From: Candidatus Zixiibacteriota bacterium
GTDB taxonomy: Bacteria; Zixibacteria; MSB-5A5; GN15; FEB-12
Assembly: GCA_016213305.1 (NCBI GenBank)
Contig: JACRAV010000318.1
Location: 1-5,455 of the forward strand
Length of the DNA: 5,455 bases
Reading direction: 5' to 3'
The notes below the pieces were generated by a model. It was not told where the DNA came from, did no database searches, and saw only the letters and a program-made list of their open reading frames with translations. Shown piece by piece: positions 1 through 5,455 of this stretch (position 1 is its first letter; every line of letters begins with the position of its first letter). The position numbers were made by a program, and so were the translations under genes.

Positions 1-121
1 CCAGCGCCCGCAGAATCTCGGCCGGACCGGCGCTGGTGCACCAGGCCAGCGGCGAACGCAATCCTTTGAAATATCCCGTCAGGATCGATTTTAGCTCTCT
101 TTGCGACCGGAGCCGGCTCAT
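1..121 (-). CDS. N-terminal fragment (40 residues) of a probable 2-hydroxyacyl-CoA dehydratase D-component / BcrC-like protein
   Basis: This frame opens with an ATG at 121, inside the TGA of the ligase (ATGA, four-base overlap). It stays open for 40 codons to the window edge, giving MSRLRSQRELKSI, then TGYFKGLRSPLAWCTSAGPA and EILRAL. A short basic helix followed by a strand (LAWCTS) and GPAEILRAL resembles the start of HgdB/FldB/BcrC-type proteins, where a hydrophobic strand leads into a (G/A)PxELLxALG helix. C28 is at the end of that strand. A strong GGAGG lies four bases before the ATG, so the gene is almost certainly real and translated with the ligase. Forty residues are too few to tell a second reductase subunit from a 2-hydroxyacyl-CoA dehydratase subunit or a double-cubane-cluster protein. 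It would be an extra family member, since bcrC and bcrB are already present upstream. Confidence 0.62.
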   Translation of the reverse strand, partial: MSRLRSQRELKSILTGYFKGLRSPLAWCTSAGPAEILRAL

Positions 122-1845
122 GTGTCCTCCAGATCGAGGATATAGACTTCATCCGAATCGCTGTCGCCATTGCGCTGGTACATCTGCTCGATATTCGCCT
201 TGTAGATCCGGCCGACAATGTTCGGCGCCAGTTTCATCGACGGCGTCAGTTCGCCCGTGTCGATCGCCAGTTCCTTATCGATAAGCATGGCGCAATGCGG
301 ACGGGCATATTTCGGCTCGATCGTCTCGTTCAGTTTCTTCAGGCAGTGCGTCAGGCAGTGGGCCAGGTCCTTCGCCCCCTTGGGGCAGTCGCATCCGACT
401 TTGACCGATGACCCGTCCGGCGTCCGCTCAAACATCGCCTTGTTCGGAAACAGCAGTACCACCGGATGATCCATCCCGTTCCCCGTCACATAGGCGTGCG
501 ACAGGTACGAACAATCGGCCACGATTAGTTTTTCGATATCGGTGGGAACAACCTTTTCGGCGTTGCTGAGTTTGAAAATGCGATCTTTGCGCGTGATGAG
601 GCGAAGCCCGGTGTCGGTGAACTCGCCGACATCGCCGGTCGCGAACCAGCCGTCGTCGGATAATACCCGGCGCGTCTCCTCCGGATTCTTGAAATACCCG
701 CGCATCACGTTCGGCCCCCGCACAAAAATCTCCCCCTCGCTGTCGAGCTTGAGCGATACGCCGGGGATCGGCTTCCCCACCACGCCGGAATCACGCACCA
801 CCGTCGGATCGGTGACCGTGCAACACGGGGTCGTCTCCGTCAGACCCCACCCTTCATACACCGGGATGTTGTGCCGAACAAAGACGTCGGAGAGCGTTTT
901 CGGTAACGGCGCGGCGGCCGTGAACACGAATCTCAACTCCGGGTGGAAGATCATCTTTTCGATTTCCGGATCCTGCAGGATGCGCGTGACGATCTGTTGA
1001 TAAATTCGCGGCACGCTGAAAAACACCGTCGGGCGCACCCGCCGCCAGTTGGCCAGCAATTGATCGATATCCTTGCCGTGGCCGCTGTCCAGCGAAAGCG
1101 CCGCCCCGTTGTACAAGGCCGCATATTTTTCGTAAATGCCGCCGAAACTGTGATGCCACGGCAGATAAGTAAGAAAACGATCGGTCGCTTCGAGCTTCCA
1201 GAGCACCCGCATCGCCGACTGCTGTGACAGGATATTGTAATGCATCAACTGAACACACTTGGGCAAACCCATCGTCCCCGATGTGTACATCATCAGGCAG
1301 ACCGAATCGGCGGCAACATCGCCACCCATTATTTCGCCCTTGGCATTTGACGATTCGATCAATTCCCGCAACGCGACCGCATTGCTTTTGGCCGACGGAA
1401 TCGGATCAAAGTGAATGATCTGTTTGAACTGGCCGGGATCGGCCAGTTTGAGATACTGCGTTTCATCAGCCACCGCGACAAATGTCGGTTCACAGAATTC
1501 AACGAGCGCCGAGGCCACTCCGGCGGCGTAACCGGCGAAAATCGGCACCGCCACCGCGCCCATCGCCATCACCGCCAGTTCAAAGGTGAGCATCTCGCGA
1601 CGATTGGGCGACAGAATCGCCACCCGATCTCCCCGCTTAAGCCCTCGCGCCGCCAATCCAGATTGAATTCGAACCGCATCACTCTGAAACTCCCGCCAGG
1701 TCAGCGGTTGATACGCGTCGCTCACCAAGTCCTGACAAATAGGCCGTTCACTGAACCGGGACGCGTTCCCATTGAGCATTTCCGCCAGATTTTTCGGATA
1801 CGGCGGCAACGCCAGATCGCTGGTCCAGTGATCGCCGTCTCTCAT
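118..1845 (-). CDS. AMP-forming acyl-CoA ligase, long-chain (FadD15-like) family, probable activator of the reductase's acid substrate
   Basis: A 575-residue ANL-superfamily adenylating enzyme, expected to convert a carboxylic acid, ATP and CoA to acyl-CoA, AMP and PPi. Visible motifs: LTWREF (48-53), ATP-binding YTSGTMGLPKCVQL (187-200), LPWHHSFGGIYEKYAALY (228-245), TAAAPLP (309-315), YEGWGLTETT (330-339), GWFATGDVGEF (399-409), hinge RKDRIFKLSNAEKVVPTDIE (419-438) and GELTPSMK (531-538), with K538 the likely catalytic lysine. The hinge, the LTPSMK ending and the closing YKANIEQMY resemble long-chain ligases more than benzoate-CoA ligases. Two oddities are PKC in place of the usual PKG in the ATP loop and a cysteine/histidine group in the C-terminal domain (C485, C487, H496, C497, H500, C501). 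An acidic tail follows residue 558. The ATG at 1845 overlaps the bcrD stop as ATGA and has GGAG seven bases upstream. The reading frame stays open further upstream, but only by running through bcrD. Linkage to bcrCBAD suggests it activates the aromatic or cyclic acid; the substrate is inferred. Confidence 0.88.
   Translation of the reverse strand: MRDGDHWTSDLALPPYPKNLAEMLNGNASRFSERPICQDLVSDAYQPLTWREFQSDAVRIQSGLAARGLKRGDRVAILSPNRREMLTFELAVMAMGAVAVPIFAGYAAGVASALVEFCEPTFVAVADETQYLKLADPGQFKQIIHFDPIPSAKSNAVALRELIESSNAKGEIMGGDVAADSVCLMMYTSGTMGLPKCVQLMHYNILSQQSAMRVLWKLEATDRFLTYLPWHHSFGGIYEKYAALYNGAALSLDSGHGKDIDQLLANWRRVRPTVFFSVPRIYQQIVTRILQDPEIEKMIFHPELRFVFTAAAPLPKTLSDVFVRHNIPVYEGWGLTETTPCCTVTDPTVVRDSGVVGKPIPGVSLKLDSEGEIFVRGPNVMRGYFKNPEETRRVLSDDGWFATGDVGEFTDTGLRLITRKDRIFKLSNAEKVVPTDIEKLIVADCSYLSHAYVTGNGMDHPVVLLFPNKAMFERTPDGSSVKVGCDCPKGAKDLAHCLTHCLKKLNETIEPKYARPHCAMLIDKELAIDTGELTPSMKLAPNIVGRIYKANIEQMYQRNGDSDSDEVYILDLEDT
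126..130 (-). promoter_or_regulatory. Ribosome binding site (GGAGG) for the downstream HgdB/BcrC-like gene
   Basis: GGAGG on the minus strand, four bases before the ATG at 121-119. It is formed by the Leu-Glu-Asp codons of the ligase's acidic tail. It is one of the two strongest sites in the window and is the main reason to accept the truncated downstream frame as a real gene. Confidence 0.72.
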
Positions 1846-2669
1846 GCGGTCGCTCCGAGCAATTTGAAGTGACGATATCCGCCCCACATCGCCGCGCCGA
1901 TTGCGCCGGCCGCCACCCCGTTCCGCGCGGGATACACCTGCAGATTCAGATTTCGCTCGCGACAGAGTTCCTGCAACGCCTCGACCAATCCCGAATTCTG
2001 CGACATCCCGCCCGTCAGCACCACCGGCGATTCCGCCTTGAACCGGCTGAGCAGTTGCACAATCCGCCCCCCCAGCGACAGATGAATCCCTTTGATGATA
2101 TCCGCCGTGGCTATCCCCTGCGACACCATATTGATAACGTCGGTCTCGGCCAGCACCGCGCAGATACCCGATGTTCTCGCCGGTTTGGTGGATTGCAACG
2201 ATAGCGCACCCACCTGCTCCAGCGTCACGCCCAGATACCGGGTGATATTTTCCAGAAACTGTCCCGATCCCGACGCACACTGCCCGGTCATGGAGTAACT
2301 TCGCACCCGGGCGCTTCCGTCGAGCGCAATGACGCGGCAAAACAGCGCGCCCATATCCACCACCGTGCGGGCCTCCGGATGATAATGGTACCCCCCGCGG
2401 GCATGCGTGGTCATGCTGTAGAAATGCCCGCGCTTGCGCGGCACCAGATCACCTTCGCCGGTCGAGGCGACATACAGCAAATCGTCATAACTCAAACCCT
2501 GCTCACTTAAAAGCCGCGCCACGGTCTGTTCGATCACCTGGGTAGGATTCCGTTTGCGAATCCGCTCGTTGACGATCGCCACCACTTCCGGCTTGTCCTG
2601 ATAATCCACCAGCGCCAGCTTGATCGCGCTACTGCCGACATCCACGCCCAGGGTGTATTGCCGAGCCAT
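1842..2669 (-). CDS. bcrD: Benzoyl-CoA reductase ATPase/activase subunit D (class I)
   Basis: A 275-residue ASKHA ATPase of the BcrD/BadG family and the partner of BcrA in the ATP-hydrolysing, cluster-bridged electron activase. Visible motifs are GVDVGSSAIKLALVD (8-22, phosphate-1 loop), STGEGD (69-74), VVDMGALFCRVIALDG (103-118, in the place where BcrA has DIGGQD), MTGQCASGSGQFLENI (127-142), SGICAVLAETDVINMVSQG (167-185) and VVLTGGMSQNSGLVEAL (216-232, adenosine motif). C131 and C170 are the two expected ligands that this subunit gives to the shared [4Fe-4S] cluster. Replacement of GGQD by GALF is, as I recall, usual for BcrD and is not a defect. The start is well fixed: AGGAGG sits five bases before the ATG, and the ATG overlaps the bcrA stop (TAATG). 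Length is normal for BcrD. The TGA stop overlaps the next gene's ATG by four bases. Confidence 0.95.
   Translation of the reverse strand: MARQYTLGVDVGSSAIKLALVDYQDKPEVVAIVNERIRKRNPTQVIEQTVARLLSEQGLSYDDLLYVASTGEGDLVPRKRGHFYSMTTHARGGYHYHPEARTVVDMGALFCRVIALDGSARVRSYSMTGQCASGSGQFLENITRYLGVTLEQVGALSLQSTKPARTSGICAVLAETDVINMVSQGIATADIIKGIHLSLGGRIVQLLSRFKAESPVVLTGGMSQNSGLVEALQELCRERNLNLQVYPARNGVAAGAIGAAMWGGYRHFKLLGATA
1853..1856 (-). promoter_or_regulatory. Ribosome binding site (GGAG) for the acyl-CoA ligase
   Basis: GGAG on the minus strand, seven bases before the ATG at 1845-1843 and inside the 3' end of bcrD. It supports starting the ligase at the ATGA overlap and not at any codon further upstream in the open frame that runs through bcrD. 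Confidence 0.65.
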
Positions 2670-3964
2670 TATTTCCTCCTCGCGGCAAAGAGCGACGCAC
2701 CCAGCGCGCCCATGAAAATGGAGTCCGGATCGGTGTTGATCGTGATATCCCGGCCGTAATTCTGATGCACCATATCGGTCACATATTTGCGCACGGCCGG
2801 ATTGCGGGCCACGCCGCCGGTCAGCGTGAATTCATTGCGTACGCCGCCCGAACGCGCGATCAGCCCGAACGCCCGCTGGACAATCGCCTGATGCAAACCC
2901 GCGAGTATATTTTCCTTCTTCTCGCCGAGATTCAGATGCTCCCGCAACTCCGCTCCCGCAAACACCGTGCAGGTGGAGCAGATATTGGCCGCATACCCCG
3001 CCTTCAGCGCCAGCGGGCCAAGCTCGCCCACGTTGATATTCATTTCGTCGGCGATATACCCCAGGTACCTCCCGCATCCCGCGGCACATCGGTCATTCAT
3101 CTGAAAACTGGTCACCAGTCCCAGCCCATCCACCTGAATCGCCTTCGTATCCTGACCGCCGATGTCGAGCACCGTCCTCGTCTGCGGAAAACAGGCGTGC
3201 GCGCCCATCGCGTGACACAATATCTCCGACTTGATATGCTTCTCCTGAAACGGCAGAAGTTGCCGCCCATACCCCGTCCCGACATAATCGGCCGGCGTCA
3301 TATCGAACGCCTCTATTTCCTTGAGACACGCCTGAATATCGGCAATCGCGCTCTGATATTCCTGCGGCAGTTGCGGCAACGCCTGCTGGACCAGATCGTG
3401 GAAATTGAACTGCATCTCCCGGTTCTCCACCGGATTGATCGACCGATCGTATAACGCCACCATCTCGTCGAACAATTCCGGATGCGACCACTCCAGCGCC
3501 CGCATGTACGCCGCATTGAACAGATCGCGGAAAAACTGCGAGGTCGCCGATACCTCATTGGCGAAAAATCTCTTCCGGACCGTCTCCTTCACCTCGACCG
3601 CCACTTCGGGAAGTGCCGCCATCATCCTGGACCTCAGCGACGCATCCGCCACGCTGGCTTCATTGGCTTGCATGGCGGCGATCAGGTCGTCGAAGCGAAG
3701 CTCGAACTGCAGGCAGTGAAACCGGTTTTCCAGTGAATCGAATATCGCTTCCCAGTTCTTTCCGTTGGCCGACCGGACCGCCACGGCCCGCTTGAGCAAA
3801 GTGAAGCGCGAACTGAACTCCGCCTCCGTCTGCGCGATCCTCGCCGCCACCGCATAGTCCGAACGGGTGTTGGTGATCCCCCGCCCGATGATATGACCGT
3901 CGGCATCGACAATCACCGCTTTCGAAGTCGTGGACCCGAGGTCAATGCCGAGAAACACTTTCAT
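2669..3964 (-). CDS. bcrA: Benzoyl-CoA reductase ATPase/activase subunit A (class I, Bcr type)
   Basis: A 431-residue ASKHA-superfamily ATPase of the BcrA/BadF family. With BcrD it forms the electron-activating module that couples ATP hydrolysis to delivery of low-potential electrons into BcrBC. Seen in order: phosphate-1 loop GIDLGSTTSKAVI (6-18), the BcrA-type GRGITNTRSDY (27-37), a long helical insertion (about 50-235), DIGGQDTKAI (267-276), MNDRCAAGCGRYLGYIADE (289-307), ICSTCTVFAGAEL (328-340) and the adenosine motif LTGGVARN (381-388). C293 and C332 match the cysteines that hold the bridging [4Fe-4S] cluster in HgdC-type activases. C297 and C329 are additional nearby cysteines. The long insertion separates this subunit from the shorter HgdC and Bzd-type ATPases. 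The ATG at 3964 is chosen because the protein then starts MKVFLGIDLG, as the family does, with GGAGAG seven bases upstream. In-frame ATGs at 3979 and 4003 are possible. The last base of its TAA stop is the first base of the bcrD ATG. Confidence 0.94.
   Translation of the reverse strand: MKVFLGIDLGSTTSKAVIVDADGHIIGRGITNTRSDYAVAARIAQTEAEFSSRFTLLKRAVAVRSANGKNWEAIFDSLENRFHCLQFELRFDDLIAAMQANEASVADASLRSRMMAALPEVAVEVKETVRKRFFANEVSATSQFFRDLFNAAYMRALEWSHPELFDEMVALYDRSINPVENREMQFNFHDLVQQALPQLPQEYQSAIADIQACLKEIEAFDMTPADYVGTGYGRQLLPFQEKHIKSEILCHAMGAHACFPQTRTVLDIGGQDTKAIQVDGLGLVTSFQMNDRCAAGCGRYLGYIADEMNINVGELGPLALKAGYAANICSTCTVFAGAELREHLNLGEKKENILAGLHQAIVQRAFGLIARSGGVRNEFTLTGGVARNPAVRKYVTDMVHQNYGRDITINTDPDSIFMGALGASLFAARRK
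2675..2680 (-). promoter_or_regulatory. Ribosome binding site (AGGAGG) for bcrD
   Basis: A perfect AGGAGG on the minus strand ends five bases before the bcrD ATG at 2669-2667. It lies inside the final codons of bcrA. Together with the TAATG stop-start junction it points to strong, coupled translation of the two ATPase subunits, which are needed in equal amounts. Confidence 0.85.
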
Positions 3965-3971
3965 AGTCGCT

Positions 3972-3977
3972 CTCTCC
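3972..3977 (-). promoter_or_regulatory. Ribosome binding site (GGAGAG) for bcrA
   Basis: GGAGAG reads on the minus strand seven bases before the ATG at 3964-3962, in the short gap after the bcrB stop. An alternative in-frame ATG at 3979 has GAGG about five bases before it (3985-3988). The site alone does not fully settle the start; the family-like N-terminus MKVFLGIDLG does. Confidence 0.65.
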
Positions 3978-3986
3978 ATCCCCGCC

Positions 3987-5291
3987 TCACACCACCACGT
4001 CATCGGACAGCGTGTCGTCGCTCACCCGGATCGTCTGCCTCTGCTCCAGCATCTGGAAAAACGAATCCAGACGATTCTTGATATTGGAGAACGAGTAATA
4101 GCGCGGATCGACCAGGTCGGTTTCGATAAAACCAACCGGTATCGCCAGTCGCTCCTCCAGGTCCCGCATCATCACCAGCTGACCGGCCGAGAACGAATTG
4201 CAACTCTTGATCGAATTGACCAACAGCCCGTCCGCCTGATACCGCTTGAGACATCGTTCCATCAGATCGATCCTCTGCGGCAAATTGCGATTGGTGTAGC
4301 ACCCCATGCAATACACCGCCAGACTCTCAAGCGGCGAATCCGGCGAGTGGCGAAATCCGTCGTCATAAACCCCGCCCACTCTGGTATAAGTTGACGACAC
4401 AAACACCGCGCCCAGACCGTAAAACAGTTTCCAAAATTCTCTGAAGTGCGTCCAGTTGGGCGGACCCTCCACCACCAGCCGGAACCGTTCTTTTTCCATG
4501 TATCCGTCCGGCGTGATCGGCCCCAGCTTGTGTGCGACTCGGTAATCCACCTCGCTTTTGAGTTCCTTGTAGTAATCAACACAGTCTTCGCTACCGCGGA
4601 AGGCGGTGAAAATCGGTCCGATGTAATAGACCCCGCCGAAATACGCGTCGATCGGCGACGGGCGGTGCCGCGCCGAATCGAAAATATCCACCAGCAACTC
4701 CTCGGCCTTCGCCGACAGCTTGAGCTTCTCCGCCAGACGGTCGATATCGAACTTCTGCCCGCTCACCTTCTCGAACTTGGGAATCACTTCCGTCTTCAAC
4801 TGATCGACCACATACTTCACCGCCGACGGTTCGATCTTGCCTGCCTCCTGATACGGAATATGCAACATGGCGATTTCCGTGTTCGGATACAGATGCTTCA
4901 AATTCTCGAACCACTTCATGAACACGAAACACCCCGTGTAACTCAGCAAAAGCAGATCGGGCGGCGGCAACTGCTGGCCGGTGGGACCGATATTCCCCTG
5001 CAACATCATGCCAATATCGCACTTCACGTACGAGCAGACATCCTCGGAATACCCGATATCCTCGGCCTCGCGGATATACTCCTCCGATTTCTTCCGCATC
5101 CCCGACTGCAGGGAATTGATCTCCGGATAGACGGGTAGCATATCGAACGCGTAGATCAGCTCCGTTAGATTCCCCGGGACAAACGTGTAGCACACCTTGC
5201 GGCCGGTCTCGCGCACCTGCGAGAGTTCCATGAACTGCTCCGCGAGCATCTGCTTCTGCTTCACCATGCTGAGTTCTTTTTGGATTTCCAC
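3987..5291 (-). CDS. bcrB: Benzoyl-CoA reductase subunit B (class I, ATP-dependent)
   Basis: A 434-residue protein of the 2-hydroxyacyl-CoA dehydratase D-component/BcrB family. With BcrC it forms the iron-sulfur module that binds aryl-CoA and carries out dearomatising ring reduction in the cytoplasm. Visible BcrB-type segments, which I recognise from memory of the Thauera protein, are SMVKQKQM near residue 8, TFVPGNLTELI at 36-46, EDVCSYVKCDIGMM at 83-96, LLLLSYTGCFVFMKWFE at 113-129, RPSPIDAYFGGVYYIGP at 210-226, VVEGPPNWTHFREFWKLFY at 273-291, YCMGCYTN at 327-334 and NSIKSCNSFSAGQL at 359-372. Candidate cluster or active-site cysteines are C34, C86, C91, C121, C328, C331 and C364; which of them bind metal cannot be decided here. 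The GTG at 5291 is chosen because GGGAG lies five bases before it and because the residues ahead of SMVKQ fit the family. The alternative ATG at 5267 has a weaker site. Length is normal for BcrB. The tail after about residue 420 is acidic and looks variable. Confidence 0.95.
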   Translation of the reverse strand: MEIQKELSMVKQKQMLAEQFMELSQVRETGRKVCYTFVPGNLTELIYAFDMLPVYPEINSLQSGMRKKSEEYIREAEDIGYSEDVCSYVKCDIGMMLQGNIGPTGQQLPPPDLLLLSYTGCFVFMKWFENLKHLYPNTEIAMLHIPYQEAGKIEPSAVKYVVDQLKTEVIPKFEKVSGQKFDIDRLAEKLKLSAKAEELLVDIFDSARHRPSPIDAYFGGVYYIGPIFTAFRGSEDCVDYYKELKSEVDYRVAHKLGPITPDGYMEKERFRLVVEGPPNWTHFREFWKLFYGLGAVFVSSTYTRVGGVYDDGFRHSPDSPLESLAVYCMGCYTNRNLPQRIDLMERCLKRYQADGLLVNSIKSCNSFSAGQLVMMRDLEERLAIPVGFIETDLVDPRYYSFSNIKNRLDSFFQMLEQRQTIRVSDDTLSDDVVV

Positions 5292-5293
5292 AG

Positions 5294-5455
5294 CTACTCC
5301 CAGAGTTTGATCGTGTCGGCGAAGGTGCCGGCCTGTTCCTTGATGACATGAAACTGCCCGAGGTTCTCGTGATACTGAAAGGCGGTATGACGGACATGGT
5401 GTCGGCTGAGTGCCCGCTCCAAGAGCGGCCGGTCCAACAGCGCCGGATCGCAGAA
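5294..5455 (-). CDS. bcrC: Benzoyl-CoA reductase subunit C-like protein, C-terminal 53 residues (5' end outside window)
   Basis: Reading in from the window edge, this frame gives 53 residues and then a TAG stop at 5296-5294. It begins FCDPALLDRPLLERAL and ends GQFHVIKEQAGTFADTIKLW-E. The FCDP turn followed by a helix, a short strand and a terminal helix with Glu-Gln-Ala-Gly-Thr-Phe-Ala-Asp is, as I recall the family, the C-terminal end of BcrC/BadD. That subunit belongs to the 2-hydroxyacyl-CoA dehydratase D-component fold and forms the substrate-reducing module together with BcrB. The stop lies two bases before the bcrB GTG, and the bcrB ribosome binding site is inside its last codons, so the two are translationally coupled. 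Its position directly before bcrB matches the known C-B-A-D order. The N-terminal part and most cysteine ligands are not visible. Another HgdB-family paralogue is possible, but the context makes BcrC much the best reading. Confidence 0.82.
   Translation of the reverse strand, partial: FCDPALLDRPLLERALSRHHVRHTAFQYHENLGQFHVIKEQAGTFADTIKLWE
5297..5301 (-). promoter_or_regulatory. Ribosome binding site (GGGAG) that decides the GTG start of bcrB
   Basis: GGGAG reads on the minus strand five bases before the GTG at 5291-5289. It lies within the last codons of bcrC (Trp-Glu-stop). The later in-frame ATG at 5267 has only a weak AAGAA-like stretch before it, so this site favours the GTG. Confidence 0.75.

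Noticed and set aside
1..284. Small plus-strand frames at the left edge (for example 36-284)
   Set aside because: They lie antisense to the ligase end and the HgdB/BcrC-like start, are Arg/Ser/Cys-rich and have no recognisable features.
1846..2340. Upstream extension of the ligase frame into bcrD, giving a 740-residue reading frame
   Set aside because: The extra 165 residues are the antiphase shadow of bcrD, are rich in Arg, Gly and Ala with no recognisable domain, and the ATGA overlap with its own GGAG site gives a natural start at 1845.
2765..3454. Plus-strand open frame of 229 residues antisense to bcrA
   Set aside because: Its composition is His/Arg/Leu/Gln-rich, typical of a reverse-strand shadow of a GC-rich gene; no motif or ribosome site supports it.
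3965..3986. The bcrB-bcrA gap as a possible promoter, terminator or small RNA
   Set aside because: Only 22 bases, occupied by the bcrA ribosome site; no inverted repeat or T-run is visible.
3965..4003. Longer bcrA starts at 3979 or 4003
   Set aside because: They would add 5 or 13 residues (MTWWCEAGMERAT) that do not look like the family N-terminus, and the 4003 start would overlap bcrB by 17 bases; the 3979 start is not fully excluded.
1842..4003. Reading the two ATPases as HgdC-type activases of a 2-hydroxyacyl-CoA dehydratase
   Set aside because: HgdC-type activators are homodimers of a single short protein. Here two different ATPases are present, one with the long BcrA insertion and one with the BcrD GALF variant, next to an unmistakable BcrB.
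4446..5138. Plus-strand open frame of 230 residues antisense to bcrB
   Set aside because: Same shadow composition, lying fully inside a well-identified gene on the other strand.
4591..5397. A 268-residue minus-strand open frame overlapping bcrB and the end of bcrC
   Set aside because: It is a different frame of two genes with clear homology, has an Arg/Gly-rich low-quality composition, and no family motif.

Overview
The window is a single, tightly packed stretch of one operon. Every supported gene lies on the minus strand, so it is transcribed from position 5455 towards position 1. It encodes a class I (ATP-dependent) benzoyl-CoA reductase of the Thauera/Rhodopseudomonas (Bcr/Bad) type in the order bcrC (3' end only), bcrB, bcrA, bcrD. 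After these come a complete AMP-forming acyl-CoA ligase and the 5' end of a further gene that resembles the 2-hydroxyacyl-CoA dehydratase (HgdB/BcrC) family. There is no RNA gene, mobile element, CRISPR array or intergenic gap longer than about 22 bases.

How the genes work together: BcrA and BcrD are the two ASKHA-fold ATPase/activase subunits. They share a bridging [4Fe-4S] cluster and use ATP hydrolysis to push low-potential electrons into the BcrB/BcrC module, which binds the aryl-CoA and reduces the ring to a cyclic dienoyl-CoA. The ligase would make the CoA thioester substrate. It belongs to the long-chain (FadD/FadD15-like) branch of AMP-forming ligases and is not a recognisable benzoate-CoA ligase, so the true substrate may be benzoate, a substituted aromatic acid or another cyclic acid. 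The additional HgdB/BcrC-like gene is not part of the standard four-subunit enzyme and is the least explained component.

Organism: class I Bcr enzymes are oxygen-sensitive, so an anaerobic or facultatively anaerobic lifestyle is inferred. Strong Shine-Dalgarno sites (GGGAG, AGGAGG, GGAGG) and ATGA/TAATG junctions indicate bacterial-style translationally coupled genes. Base composition is moderately GC-rich by eye. The phylum cannot be named from this sequence alone. The ligase and the extra subunit are not part of the classical Thauera bcr cluster as I know it, so a different lineage is plausible.

Layout, in transcription order: bcrC 3' end (5455-5294), 2-base gap, bcrB (5291-3987, GTG start), 22-base gap, bcrA (3964-2669), 1-base overlap, bcrD (2669-1842), 4-base overlap, acyl-CoA ligase (1845-118), 4-base overlap, HgdB/BcrC-like gene (121-1, continues off the window). 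No promoter or terminator is visible; both must lie outside.
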